64,000 bases of DNA from Oreohelix idahoensis (GCA_024509875.1 JAMPIV010005014.1:248001-312000); one strand, 5' to 3'. Shown: positions 30,016-42,081, numbered from the stretch's first letter. Made by a program: numbers and translations. Notes: generated by a model from the sequence alone, not told the origin.

Positions 30016-30049
30016 TCGCTTCTCGGCCTTTTGGCTAAGATCAAAGTGT
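30016..30049 (+). pseudogene. U2 snRNA 5'-end fragment
   Basis: About 34 bases starting TCGCTTCTCGGCC, continuing TTTTGGCTAAG and ending ATCAAAGTGT match the conserved 5' end of U2 snRNA, including the first stem-loop. The branch-site-pairing GUAGUA that should follow is absent: the sequence turns to CTTAGCC. This cannot be a working U2 gene. It may be a truncated retropseudogene, or a U2-derived promoter or head of a SINE. Confidence 0.8.
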
Positions 30050-30729
30050 CTTAGCCAGGGCTGGGATCACACATAATTTATAAATTTTACTCAAAAAAGT
30101 CAATAGACCTCACTTTGAGCCCCAGAAGTGGTATTTAAAAAAAAATAAAGTTTTAAAGTATTCTCTTTAAATTTTAGACTCAAGCAGATAAACAGCATAT
30201 TGTTTTTTTTTTGTTTTTTTTTTGTTTGTTATTGTAAGATTATAAAATTAGCAATGATGAAGGTACGATAGGTAGTTGTAGCAACATGGCGACACACATA
30301 CCAATGCGTAAATAAGTGAAGCCATGGTATCAGCAGGTTTTTTGTAAGGAATGGCTAACAGACAGCGAGCTGAAGGATTTGAGTTTGTCATAAGTTTAAT
30401 CCTAGTAAAAGCGTCGGTGAAAGATGTGAATGAAGGTCGTTGTCGGCAGAGATAGCCAAAGATTTTAAAACTCCACAATCAAGATTCCACGTTGTCAATT
30501 CATGCATACGATATTGACGAAAGAGAAGTTATCGACATGGATGCCGAGTCGCTGACAAGTGACAATTTTGAACAGTAACAAGTTACAACTAACATTTTAT
30601 ATTTGATTTGAGGAATATTTTGTTAATGTAACTATTGTAAGTATGTTACTGTTAAAATATATCATTTTCAAAAGTTCAAATATTGGGGTGTTAATAAAAT
30701 CATTTTTATATAATTGTGAATTTTTGGTA
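30050..30729. other. Intergenic DNA, nothing certain
   Basis: AT-rich, with T and A runs near 30203-30222. A 76-codon minus frame at 30248-30478 matches nothing known. Confidence 0.5.
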
Positions 30730-31190
30730 ATACCGCTCCACCTATGTCCCAGTCTTGACACATGGATGCGAGTCATGGGCAATGACTACAACCCATAAAA
30801 GCCAGATCCAAACCTCAGAAATGAGGTATCTGAGGAAGGTGGTTGAAGTAACAAGAAGAGACATGGTACGCAATCAGACGATACGTCAAGGCCTTAAATC
30901 CCACCCCCTGCAGCCCCAAGTAGAACAGTCCCAATTAAGATGGTTTGGCCATGTCTGCAGAATGGGAGAAGATCGGATACCACGACAAGCATAGGAAACA
31001 AAGAGCCAAGGATCCAGACCCCGAGAACGACCCAGAGTCCGCTGGGAGGATAACATTAGACAATCTTTGAAGGACCGAGGACTAGAATGGAACCAGGCCA
31101 GGAGGAAGACAGCCGATAGGATAGTCTGGCGCTCTCTCTTCCAAAACTCTACACCTCACGGTAGAAGGGGAGCGACTAAGTAAGTAAGTA
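30730..31190 (+). pseudogene. 3' fragment of LINE family B
   Basis: It encodes HGCESWAMTTTHKSQIQTSE, TRRDMVRNQTIRQGL and RWFGHVCRMGEDRIPRQA, the C-terminal region of a LINE ORF, then a broken frame. It ends in a (TAAG)n tail at about 31172-31191. RT motifs are missing. Related copies lie at 31274-31499, 39500-40452 (minus), 50357-51388 and 55660-55850. Confidence 0.88.
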
Positions 31191-31273
31191 AGTGATACAC
31201 AACACATACAATCTTTAATTCCGTAATAAATCGTGCTCACGAAATTTACGTTACGTGCAAACACACCGCACTA

Positions 31274-31499
31274 CATAAAAGCCAGATCCAAACCTCAGAA
31301 ATGAGGTATCTGAGGAAGGTGGTTGAAGTAACAAGAAGAGACATGGTACGCAATCAGACGATACGTCAAGGCCTTAAATCCCACCCCCTGCAGCCCCAAG
31401 TAGAACAGTCCCAATTAAGATGGTTTGGCCATGTCTGCAGAATGGGAGAAGATCGGATACCACGACAAGCATAGGAAACAAAGAGCCAAGGATCCAGAC
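31274..31499 (+). repeat. Perfect 226-bp duplicate of part of the LINE-B fragment
   Basis: Identical to 30794-31019 with an offset of exactly 480 bases and no mismatch by eye. Neither end matches the ends of a retrotransposed copy, and the tail is missing, so this is a local duplication of an internal piece. Confidence 0.92.
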
Positions 31500-32143
31500 A
31501 CACCTTACGGAGTCACAATATGGCAGCGTGCAGGAAATCGCTCTTCTCTTCGTTCAATATACGATAGAATTCAGCACCAAGCATTATGTACAGTTACAGG
31601 TGAAATCAGATCGACATCGATGGTTGCTGTGGAGGTGGCCTTAGGAGTCCTCACTTTGGAGAAAGGAACTAAGACTAAATTATGTAACCAAAATTATGTT
31701 AGACAATTCATCCTGCTTTTCAGCATTTGCTTGGTATAAATTAACAACTCAGAAAATAGGTTCATTAATACCAGTAGGTACGCAAGAGGTTGGAAATGCA
31801 TGGAGGAACTCAATTCTTTTAATTGTCGAATATGTTTTTAAGTAAATGTGACACATTCATTTTCTCAGGAGACTTATAATTTATAGATGCTTGACTTGTC
31901 ACATTTCTGTGGTAATTTAAAGAAAACCATAATCATGTGATTCGTTACAAAACTATGATAAAAATGCCAAAGCATGTATGCATGCTGTTTAACTTCACTC
32001 AGATTGATTGCTAAAACAGTAACAGAAGAGGTTTTAGAATATAGACTAGATCAGCGGCATGCAACCTATGTGATGTGAGCACCTACTTTAGAAAAACTTA
32101 GCTCTCTAAAGATCTGCCTTGATACAATCATATCTGTTTCAGG
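31500..32143. other. Intergenic DNA, nothing recognised
   Basis: The small frames 31425-31739 run out of the LINE-B duplicate and carry no known motif. The rest is AT-rich. Confidence 0.5.
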
Positions 32144-32413
32144 TTCCAGAGTATAAAAAATGTTGAAGAAGTGCAGCATATAAGTTACTTGCATCTCTGC
32201 AGCATAACCCTCTTACTACAATTCTTTGAACAAGGCATTGAAAAATTGGAACTAAATTACATTTTACCAAATGATAACGTCACATCAAATAAAGGATCCC
32301 ATTCTTATCTTATGCAGTTCATAAATAAAGTGAATTTTAATAAGGCTTCTCATAGGATTTCAATGGAAACCTACAATATGTTCTTTAAATCCTGGGGATA
32401 TTACACTTTTTAA
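32144..32413 (+). other. Possible host exon or decayed ORF
   Basis: A TTTCAG acceptor-like site precedes an open stretch of about 90 codons (phase 1) that contains EEVQHISYLHLCSIT and INKVNFNKASHRISMETY and ends at TAA 32411. A GTAAGT donor-like site follows at about 32428. No family is recognised. It sits just before segmental copy A. Evidence is weak: an open frame of this size can arise by chance. Confidence 0.25.
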
Positions 32414-32841
32414 TGCCTTTGAGAAAGAGTAAGTCCTTAGCTTGCTATCATCTTTTTTTTTAATTTCTATCATGTAAAGATCTATCAAATCATCCCCTGT
32501 GATCTCCTTTATATTTAAGTTTGGAGATAACTTTGAGGATTATGGTATGTTCACTGCTGGTGTGAAATGTGTTAAACAGATGTGGGGATAGAGATAGTAA
32601 CTGTGGGTCACAGAAATATTGAAAGTGAAAAAGGAAAGGAGAGAATGAAGTAGCCTAATGGAAAATGATAAAATATTTATTTTTAAAAAAGCAAATTTGT
32701 TTATGGCTAATGCAGTTGCATTAAACCCCACCATTTGACAGTGATTATTGCTGTGAGGTAATGCTGCTTAGATATTGGTGTAAATATATGTAGTATGTCT
32801 TAAAATGATACCCATCATCTGCTATATTTCATTGTCTTCAG

Positions 32842-32910
32842 GTTGACAGAAATATGGAATCTAATGTCACACGTCTAATTACAGAAATGAAGCAGGAAAC
32901 AGTCTATGAG
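32842..32910 (+). other. Candidate 69-nt exon in copy A
   Basis: It is bounded by TCTTCAG upstream and GTTTGT downstream. It is open only in frame 0 and would encode 23 residues, including NVTRLITEMKQET. The counterpart at 53238-53306 has the same length, frame and splice-like borders. By eye 54 of 69 bases agree. Differences are not concentrated at third positions, so purifying selection is not supported. Function unknown. Confidence 0.3.
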
Positions 32911-33205
32911 GTTTGTAAACTATTTATGTCCCATGTAATTCCCCTGGGTCTCTGAAGAGACAAAGAAAGAATTTGCCTACTGCACTCTTGAGAATGTCGT
33001 ACAAAGTGACTTGTGGGGTTGTGGGTGGGGCTGGCTACCTCATTATGTTAAACAAATTGTCACAGACTCCACTGCTGCAAGTGTATGTGAATGCTTGGTG
33101 CAGGCTTCTAGCAAGTGGTCCAGCTGTAATGGTGGCTGTATGCTCTGTTAGGAGCGCAAAAAGATTAATGAAAATATTGACATTTGGAAGCTTTCAAGGG
33201 TGCAT

Positions 33206-33756
33206 TCTTCTTTAATCCTTAACCGCTGACCGTCAAAGCAGTCAGTGGCCATCATGCCTGGTGGTGTCTTGTAGGGCAACAATAAATTGATTCCACTTTT
33301 CTCGGTCGGTGGCCATCCTTTGTACAGTGCCCCAACTCTGGTTCATTCTTTGCTTCTCAGCCTCCTCAGTCCTCCGCCAAGTGGTTTTTGGTCAGCCTCT
33401 CTTTCGTTTTCCTTCAGGGGTCCATAGCATAGCTGTTCTTGTGATGGCATCAGGGTCTCTTCTGAGGACATGGCTAACCAAACGCTAGCATCTGCCAGCT
33501 ATGATGGTCTGCATGTCCTCTTGCTTGCTCCAAGTAAGCAGATCTTGGTTAGTGATGGTATTCGGCCAAAAGATTCAGAGAATTTTTTATAGGCAGGTTG
33601 TGTGAATAGAGGACAATTCTGACATTTCCTTCTCTGTTACTCTCCAGCATTCCGCACCATAGAGAAGAACAGAAAACACACAGCTCTGATATAATCTTAA
33701 TTTTGTGCTTGTGCTGTACTGAGAGGACTTCCAGATGTTGTTTAGACTATAAAGGT
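33206..33756 (-). pseudogene. 3' fragment of LINE family C
   Basis: On the minus strand it has the same C-terminal coding as 25582-25770, with frame breaks, then the tail TCTTCTT (plus strand) at its left edge. GTGCAT at 33200-33205 and 33757-33762 may be a short target duplication. It interrupts copy A and is absent from copy C at this point. Confidence 0.8.
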
Positions 33757-34107
33757 GTGCATGGTCTAGTGTTAAATTTGTGAGAAAATAAAGAATGTTT
33801 TTGTAATATGCTGGACATGTAAAGAAATGATTTTGAACAGTTGTACGGGATCATTTTCATAATTTATCTTGATCTATACTGGGAATTTGTTCACTGAAGT
33901 CTTAGTTAATCCTAATTAAATGTATTTACTTAACAACTAAAGTTTGTGACTTGTAGGAAACTAAGTTTTTTTTTAATCAGGCACCAAAGAATAGTAAAAC
34001 AATAGTCCCAATTGTAATTGTAGGAGAAAAGCAGGATTTAAGTTACTGGTTTTTTAATTTTACTGGTCAAATAATGGAAGTTAGTAGTTTCCCATCCCAT
34101 TAAAACT

Positions 34108-34119
34108 GGGGGGGGGAGT

Positions 34120-34164
<45 letters not shown>
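34108..34164 (+). repeat. Guanine homopolymer, 45 G after a 9-G run
   Basis: G9, then AGT, then G45. The matching place in copy C (about 53697-53719) has only short G runs, so this is a local expansion. The poly-Gly frame over it is an artefact. Confidence 0.9.
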
Positions 34165-34165
<1 letters not shown>

Positions 34166-34309
34166 GCATGTTGCACGTCTAATATATCTTTAAAACGTTA
34201 TGACTTTACAGCCGCAAAAGTTGAGGTGCCTTACAATTTCCTCTCCCTACTGCCATTCGAGTTAGACTTTTTAGTCAAAAGTTTACAGAGATTCTTACTA
34301 CACACAAAT

Positions 34310-34965
34310 CAATGAAATTCCCACAAAACATTGTTATCGTTATAAAGAACTGACATCATTGCACTCTGGGCAAACCAATAGGTGCTCAGTCTGAATGTGA
34401 ATGCTAACTGTTCCTGTAGCTCCCTGCTTGTAAACACAACAGATGCATCTTCACATACGTCTCTCTCTACTAGCTTTACATTTGATACCAAATTCCAACA
34501 GTCTTAACCTTGATGATTCATCTATTGCAGTGTCATTCTCCAACAGGCAATCATTAATTGCTCTCAGTATATCTCCCTTATCCATATCTAATGTCCCCAC
34601 TATGGGGGCTCTTGATGCTAATCTATCAGATCTTTCATTACCACATAAACTAGCATGACCAGGACAGTATATCCACACCAGCTCTTGTAGACTAGAAGCA
34701 TCAATGAATGTTTTCTGTTCATGACGCAACCAACCACTTTGAACCTTTCGAAGCATGGACTGAGAGTTGGACACAATGATAGCCTTTGTTAATGAAGTTT
34801 CAGTTATCCACCTTAAGGCTGCAGTAACAGCCTCGACCCCCATTCTCATGCTGGAAATTGTTATCTTGTAAGCCCCGCTATGTTCAGTCCAGTACCCTAG
34901 CAGAGAAGGCCCAACCGGATTTCTCACCATGGATTACAGACCCATTAGTGAAGACAATGGCATCA
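34310..34965 (-). pseudogene. LINE RNase H domain, degenerate
   Basis: The main frame 34451-34930 encodes VEAVTAALRWITETS (Glu block), IIVSNSQSMLRKVQSG and VWIYCPGHASLCGNERSDRLAS (C-terminal His/Asp block). This is the RNase H found downstream of RT in I, R1 and related LINEs. The first catalytic block, upstream in another frame, reads FTNGS where TDGS is usual, so the catalytic Asp is replaced. Frame breaks occur near 34900 and 34470. No RT is attached. Confidence 0.85.
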
Positions 34966-34969
34966 AGAA

Positions 34970-37900
34970 AAAACATAAAGAAAGATATCTGATCAAGTTA
35001 TCCTATATGAAATATACAGGAGTTCACAAATTACAGAGCAATAAAGTTTATATCAAATACCAGCAGAAGGAAGGAAGGTTATCTGGTCAAGCTGCTTACG
35101 ATTTACAAGAGCACACACATTACATAGGAACAATATTACAATCAGTGCCATGAAAAATATTAAACAGGATCATCTTTGAGAGATTAAAAGAGTCCATAGA
35201 TACACAGCTGAGAGATAAACAAACAGGTTTTAAGCAAAACAGATCCTGTACAGACTAGACTGCCTGTGGTGAGTTGGAATTATATAAATATAGTTATAGG
35301 GGACTTAGTGTACTGACTGAGATCAGCTGTGAATGTCTCTGTATCTAATAAGTTTGGTGTTTTACAGAGGACCTTGCTTGCTACCACATTTAGACCTCAA
35401 TCAGACTTATTTTTGAATTTTATGATGACTTCGTTTAATATCTAGGGTTATGATAGTGATGTAGTGTAAGTTCACAACAACCAACAGACAGATAAACACT
35501 TAAGTTAATCTCCACAACACTTCACAACACTATGACAATCACAAACACATAACACTCTAAAGATTTATCTTAAGTAAGTCAAGTGTTAACTTTTATACAA
35601 TGTATTAGTTTTTTTTTTTCAATATATATAGATATCCTGATCCTACTACAATGTGAATCAGGAATCACAATCAAATGTAAACACAACGTTTATATACAAA
35701 ATTTATACAAAGGATCTTTGTCCAGACATATATTATTATTATACTATGAGTGTAGTGTTGTGATGTAGTATTATGAGGTAATACTGGTTTTTAGTGCTAG
35801 GTTGTTGTTTGTCATCACGACTTCATGTGTTTGTTACTGGTGGAAATAATATTAAAGAATTCACAGATTCTTTTTCTTTTTAAAATTTCTGTCCCTTTTG
35901 ATCTTTTTAATAAAGTTCAGTTGAGGGTTAGTTATTCAAGGTTGAGCGGCTCTTGCTGACAATGTCTTATCTCATAATGCAGCTGCAGGAAACCTGTATC
36001 CTCTGCTCGCTTGCTTCTCAGTTTGATAGTAGGGTAAACAATGGCCGCTATCTTGTGCAGGGAGTCTGCTGCCAGCTTTCTGGATCACGCAGTACTCAGA
36101 CCGGACGATGCAATATCACCATCTATACCATGGTCCCTGAAATGAAAAGGTTGTGCCTCCTTCTTCATAACTAATATACACTATTATTCCACACAGAAGT
36201 ACATGACAGTACAAACAAACATAAAGTTCAGCGCTGTAGGCCAACTGCTAGCTTTTCATGTGACAATATACACCAGTATTCCTCTCCCTAATGGTTACAA
36301 CGCCTCTGCAATTCCAACTGTAATCCCTTCCATATAATAGGATAGGTGTCATGTTACTATATGGCACTCCAATATATATATATATGCAGTTATACTCCTC
36401 TCTGACAATCTTTTACAAGGTGGAGCAATATCTAGGCTTTGCCTCATGTTTGCTACTGAACCACACACATACAGACATAATTTATCATTTCACATTCAAT
36501 TTTCATATATATAATACAAATTAAAATGTCTAGCTTACCACAATTCGTAAGGAAAACACACTAAAGATGACTGGTACAGTTTTGGTCTGCTTATGTCCAG
36601 GCTATATCATATATTTAATTTTGATAACACTGCCTGATCTCATCTCTAGGATTGTGTAACGATATGGTGTCCCCTCTAAGATTTTTTCTGCCAATATCCT
36701 GTATATTAGCCAATCGTTTTGACTATATTCAAACAAGTACACTGTTATTCAAATCTCTTCATTCATTTTTACTCCGTTTCTAGGCATTTATTTGTTATTC
36801 ATAGGCCACCCTATCAAATTTCTTTTAACTTCAAAGTTCAGCCAATGGCCTCTCTCGTACTATCTTAGACTTCCTGTCACTACTATGTTTCAACAAAATT
36901 CAGGGAATTCCATCCGCAAGCAGATATGACCAAACCTGACAGTATCTATGTTCTCTATATGTTTTATTACCAATATTTAATTATCTAATGGACTTTTTAG
37001 ATAGTTTATTACATATTTCTAGTCCACTAGCCTTCCTGTACCCGAATATATGATTTTCAAGGGGCTAAGTGGCGTAGTTAATAATACGATCTTTTTTCGA
37101 TGTTTCAACTACTACCTGTTCAATTCTTTACGAGTGTACTATCAGTATAAAGTCGGGAGCCCTACGTAAATATCAGGTTTCCTAATAAGAATTAAACCTG
37201 TTTTCAAAACCTAACATCGTATCGTTAGTTTTTTTCATCACTGTTTATTTGAAAAAATCAGGCCTTGCACACCGCGAGTTGGTTTATTTTTAGACACACT
37301 GCGCGTGGCGGGCGTTCCTGTGTTTTATGGTCCGTCTATCTCTCTCTGCTTTTTTCTTATAAGCCCGTCTGTCTTCCAAGGCTAACCTTGTGTGCGATTT
37401 TGCACTAATGTTAGTTTTTAAAATCAAGGTCGTCTAGAAGATTTTACTACACATTCTATTTTTAGAACTACTGTTATTGCCGTATCGTTAAGCCTATGCA
37501 TTTTCTTTATGAACGAACGAAGTTGGACAACCAGAAATCTTGCGTTAGCCATTACGGCGTTATACAACGAAGGCGTTATCTATACTGGGAAAGCTCTGGT
37601 CTTTCTCCATTCTTCTTCCTATCATATTATTTTGTTCGGCTTTACATTTATTTTCTAATTTATATATGGGTATTAGAATTTTTCACCACACTGCCACATT
37701 GAGAATAATAGTGGAACAAAGTCTGAAACTTGCCTCTTTACATAGGTTTTTGTGGACTATGAAGAAGCACTTGACAGTGTGGACAGACAATCACTTCAGA
37801 AATTGGTGAGACATTATAGAGTCCCCCTGAAGATCATTAACTTAATAAAGAAAACATGAAGACACAATGTGCAGAGCTCTTCATGGAGAAAGTTTTACAA

Positions 37901-38815
37901 AACTATTTGGGATAAGAGATGAAGTGTGACAGGGATGCTTCCTGTCACCATTTCTCTTCCTATTGGCTATAGATTGAATTATGAAAACATTGACCTCAAC
38001 CAACAACTTTAGTCAACAGAAATGGTATCCAGTGATTAAACAACTTGATAATGTAGATTTATCAGATGGCCTGGCTCTCCTGTCCCATAGCCATAATCAT
38101 ATGCAAGACAATGAAAGTGCTTGGTGTGAGTTTACAGCAAGTAGGTTTGAATATACACAGGGAGAAAAGAAAGATAATGATAATAAATGCAGCAAATGAT
38201 AACAGTATTGCACTTGAAGAAATGCCCCTTCAAGATCATGCATAAACCTTGGCAGTAATGTAGATCAAGTAGGATGGACTGACAGTGATATCAAAATAAG
38301 AATACAAAAAGCTAGAGGATCTTTCATTGCATTGGGAAATATGTGGAGAGCAAAAAAGTTAAGCCCAGCAAAAAAATCAAAATATTCAGTTCAATGTCAA
38401 GTCAGTATGGCATGACTCGGAAACCTGGAGAAAACAAAGACAACAGCCAAAAAAGCTGGACTTTCATAAATGGGTGCTTGCATAGAATAGGATGATTGAA
38501 GTGGTATGACCAGATCACCTTGTGGAACTGATGACAAGAACCAAACAAGTACCAGTGGTACAGGAGATGAGAAGAAGACACTGGAGATGGATAGAACACA
38601 TATTGAGAAAACCTGTTGATAGCATTACCAGGCCAGTCCTTGTTCCATAGTCCCCAGGGAGAGAGAGGTAGAGGGAGACCAATGAACACATGGAGAAGAG
38701 AACTGGAGACAGACATGAGGAAGACATAGTAGGATGTGAGCTGAAGGCACAAGAAAGGAAGACAGCATACGTTTGTTGAAGGTCTATGCTTCTTGGAGAG
38801 CTGAAGTATGATAAT
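34970..38815 (+). pseudogene. Old RTE-like LINE copy split by a solo LTR
   Basis: The left part (to 35264) matches the full RTE at about 21837-22030: GGTTATCTGGTCAAG...TTACAAGAGCACAC, then GAGAGATTAAAAGAGTCCATAG. Another diverged stretch of the same region precedes it (34979-35040). The right part (37691-38815) matches from about 22030 to the 3' end, including the YEKAFDSV, FADD and GRGRP regions with many stops. Removing 35265-37690 plus one CTGCC restores alignment to the full RTE. It shares lineage-specific changes with 54961-55655, marking a subfamily. Confidence 0.88.
35265..37690. mobile_element. Solo LTR, 2426 bp, with CTGCC target duplications
   Basis: It starts TGTGGTGA and ends TCACCACA, perfect 8-base inverted ends with TG...CA. 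CTGCC occurs at 35260-35264 and again at 37691-37695. No internal direct repeat or coding region is seen, so it fits one LTR left by recombination. A TATA-like ATAAAG at about 37146 and AATAAG/AATTAAA near 37188 may mark promoter and polyadenylation signals of the plus strand. It is unrelated by eye to the other LTRs in the window. Confidence 0.82.
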
Positions 38816-38880
38816 GAATGTTACTATCAGTGTCAGGGAAAATCTTTAACTGGATCATGCTTGAGAGATTAAGAGTCCAT
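38816..38880 (+). pseudogene. Small extra RTE piece after the old copy
   Basis: GAATGTTACTATCAGTG...GAGAGATTAAGAGTCCATAG matches the full RTE at about 21903-21969, although it lies directly after the 3' end of another copy. It indicates tandem or rearranged fragments. Confidence 0.7.
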
Positions 38881-39415
38881 AGGGTTAGTCTAGAATTATC
38901 ATTCCTTTTTTTGTTTTTCTGTCTGTTATTTTTATTTCCCTCATCTCTTAAAGATTTACCAAGTCATCACCTGTGATCTACTGATACATTTTGATTGACC
39001 AGTTGCAAACTCCTGAACTAGATTAAAAGGAAGAATTTCTAAATTATTATTAATAACTTAATTCTTTTCTGTCATCATTGCTGCAGTACAGGTGTATAAA
39101 CGAACCAACACTGTTAGCATTGCTCCTGTCTAAGAGTTAAAATCTTGTCTAACTGTGATTTACTCATATCTCTGGGCAGTGAGAGTGAGTCAAGATTGTT
39201 CTGTCATTTTTATTCTCATTTTCTTTTTTACTTTGAGAAATTATTTTAAGATTAGGGTTTGTTAACTGCTAGTGTGAAAAGTATCAATCAGATGTGGACC
39301 CAAGGAAGAGATAGGAACTGTGGGTCACAGATATATTGGAAATGAGGGTGGGAAACAGGCAGAAATGGAAAGTGACAAACTGTTTATTGAAAAAAAAAAA
39401 AGCAAATCTCTATAA
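38881..39415 (+). repeat. Segmental duplication, copy B (partial)
   Basis: Colinear with copy A at about 32440-32705 (AACTGTGGGTCACAGA and flanks), ending in an A11 run before AGCAAATC. No counterpart of the 69-nt candidate exon follows. It is interrupted by LINE-B on the right. Confidence 0.65.
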
Positions 39416-39499
39416 CAAGGGTCCTCGACCTTTATGGCACCATAGGCACATTTTATATTAACTAATAGGGTGAAGAGGAACAATCAATTTTTGTGACTC

Positions 39500-40452
39500 A
39501 CTTATTACTTATTTACTTAGTCATCCCTCTTCTGCCGTGATGTGTAGAGGTTTGTATGAGGGAGCGCCATACTATACTATCAGCTGTCTTCCTTCTGGCC
39601 TGGTTCCAATCCATCCTCAGTTGTTCTGAGTCCGAGATTGTTTAATGTTGTCCTCCCAGTGGAGTTGTCCCTTGCTTTTACTTTCCCATACTTGTCATGG
39701 TAGCCAGTCTTCTTCCATTCTGCATACATTGCCAAATAATTGCAGTTTGGACTGTTCTACTTAAGTCTGCAGTCACTGGGTTTTGAGGCCTTGCCATATC
39801 CTCTTGTTGCAGACCATATCTCTTCTTGTCACTTTACTGTCTCCGTCAGATACCTCATTTCTAAGATTTAAATCTGGCTTTTTTGTGGATAGTAGTCATT
39901 ACCCATGACTCACATCCAAATGTCAAGACTGGAATATTGATGGGGCGTTATACAGCCTTCTTCTTTCTTGCTTGCTTACTTTTGTTGAAAAATCCTTCAT
40001 TTATGGCCTGAAAAAGTATCCCAGCTGCTGCTCTTCAGGTAGCTAACTCTTCTTTGGTGTCTCACTTCCAGTCTATAACAGCTTTGAGGTAATTAAGCTG
40101 GTTGACCTTCTCCAGGATCTGTTCTCCTAGCTTAATCTGATGCCTTCTTTCCTCGTGTTATGTCACCATGGTTTTTGTTTTAGAGCTGCTGATGACCATC
40201 CATCTCATCTTCAGCTCTACCTTCCAGACTTGCAGGTTAGAATGAAGATGTTCCTCTGACTTAGCAATCAGGGCAACATTGTCAGCAAATGCTAGCTCTG
40301 AAATGCAGACCCATCTCATCTTCCAGTACCCCGCTGAATACTTGTTGGGTCCTTTCCTTACATGTTTTGATGACATGGTCCATGAGGTGACAGGATATCA
40401 CCTTGTCTTACACCAGTGGTGGTCCTGAACTCTTCTGACTTATGGTTTATCA
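39500..40452 (-). pseudogene. LINE family B copy, 5'-truncated
   Basis: On the minus strand it runs from about the TTRQGD RT region (40445) to a TTAC-type tail near 39505. The frame 40158-40376 holds CISELAFADNVALIAKSE, where the catalytic pair FADD has become FADN. Stops and frameshifts break the rest. It is dead. Confidence 0.85.
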
Positions 40453-41264
40453 CCCTTACTTTTTAGAAAGAATGTTTATTTTTACAAAACTAAAGTGTAG
40501 TGTATATAAAAGGCTGAGTAACACATTTAACAATACAGGTTGGTAACCCAGTGTTGCGGACAATGATTAAGTGGGATAGGGTATCTCCACTAATATTGTG
40601 GGGTTCTTTACTAAACTTTAATGTTGAGAAGGTGGTGTGAATCTTCCCGTGTTGTGTTAGTGAGTGGTCTGTAGTGCTTCTTGTTGTTTGGTGATGCTTC
40701 TCTTTACTTGATGGTATGTTAGGAGGTGTTCTGTGAAACTAGGCAATGCCCACGATATTGCAGACTACACAACACATCTGGAACACCGCACTTAGATAAA
40801 ATGTTCTTGGACGCCTGGCATTGACGACTTCTACAATTTATTCATGTAACACAAGATACTTCATCATTCAACACATTCCAATACAGTTTACAAGATATAC
40901 ATCAATGTTAGCCAGTACAAAAATTCGGCACTTTAGAAACCCTACTCGCGATTTCTAGAAAATTATGTAATGAATTATGTGTGGATAGCCCACGTAAGAC
41001 TGTCCTCTACTTGTAAATAATGGCTTGGCTGCATGAGCCTCTGTTCACGGGTGAATACACTCTTGTAGTTTCTAGGTCTGTCACCAGACATGTCCCATAC
41101 AATAAGATCCCGTGGTTTCTATGAAGATAATGTACTTCATTTATATTTAACTGTTCTCTAAAAGACATACATTCTGCAATCAGCCATCACTGGGTGAATT
41201 ACACAGCTCCTACCTTGAGCTTACATGTATTTATCAAACTCCAATAGAATTATCATGTTGAGAT
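40453..41264. other. Intergenic DNA, nothing recognised
   Basis: No open frame or repeat recognised. The last five bases, GAGAT (41260-41264), are the target duplication of Gmr1-a. Confidence 0.6.
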
Positions 41265-42081
41265 TGTTACGGTATATGATATTAACGCCGTCTGCTAAAG
41301 GTTAGCGGACGTGCAAATGTAAAGGTTAAGACATTTAATATATTGCGATAGATGTTTCAATTATTGAACGCTCCATACACGATCGATTATGACGTGTCTA
41401 GCGTTGTTTGGGTCACAGTCGGTAACTAGGAGACGCTACCCTTTGTTACTTGACCGCCAAGCTGAATAGCTGCGTTTTGTTAACCTTCCAATTCAATGGC
41501 ATGATATAGCCGTTTATATGTGCATTTATGATGGACCAGGGTCAGTCCTAGAACTCTACATGAGAGGAAACTTATGGAGGTTAGTGATTAACTAAATCCT
41601 TGGAAGAAGAAAGATAATCGTCTACTTTATACGAAGTAATTAGACTCACAGTCTCACTGTCGGCAGGTAGCCATTCTATCTGCGCGTGCATATAGCTGTG
41701 ATGTTCTGACGACAATTACTGCATTGTATCCTTAAAAGGACATTGACATGTAAAATAGCAGTCTACGCTATTGATTGATTGATGCATGTACCTCATGTGT
41801 GAATTGAACTGTTTATGTATGTGTGTAATCCATATTAAATTGTGAAGGACTCGAACCGGAGGCATTATTCGTTGAATCACGTTACACCATTCAACCATTA
41901 TGAATTATGTATTTTATATCAAGTTGCTGAGTTAATAAGATGAACAGTTGTTTACATCTTGATGCCAAGTTCAGGCATTACGACAAACCAAAGGTGAGGT
42001 TCACCCCATTCGCGTACGAATATTAGCACGATCAGAATTCAAGCAACACAACCAGTAACCACACACGAAAGTCCTTCAACA
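41265..42081 (+). repeat. Gmr1-a 5' LTR
   Basis: 817 bases, starting TGTTACGGT and ending CTTCAACA. It matches 49482-50298 with differences such as ACGG/ATGT near 41269 and TAGCGG/TTGCTG near 41298. The small minus frame at 41716-41898 recurs in both LTRs and is not a gene. Confidence 0.96.

Larger units (their letters stand above)
32440..34310 (+). repeat. Ancient segmental duplication, copy A
   Basis: Shares colinear similarity with copy C (53040-53840): matching blocks include the stretch around 32690-32910, AACTAAAGTTTGTGACTTGTAGG near 33938, and the G-rich section with the following ATTACGTGCC-like end near 34230-34310. The left part (about 32440-32705) also matches copy B (38881-39415). 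Divergence is large, so the duplication is old. A LINE (33206-33756) was inserted only here. Confidence 0.7.

Noticed and set aside
34118..34315. Poly-Gly open frame
   Set aside because: Caused by the 45-base G run.
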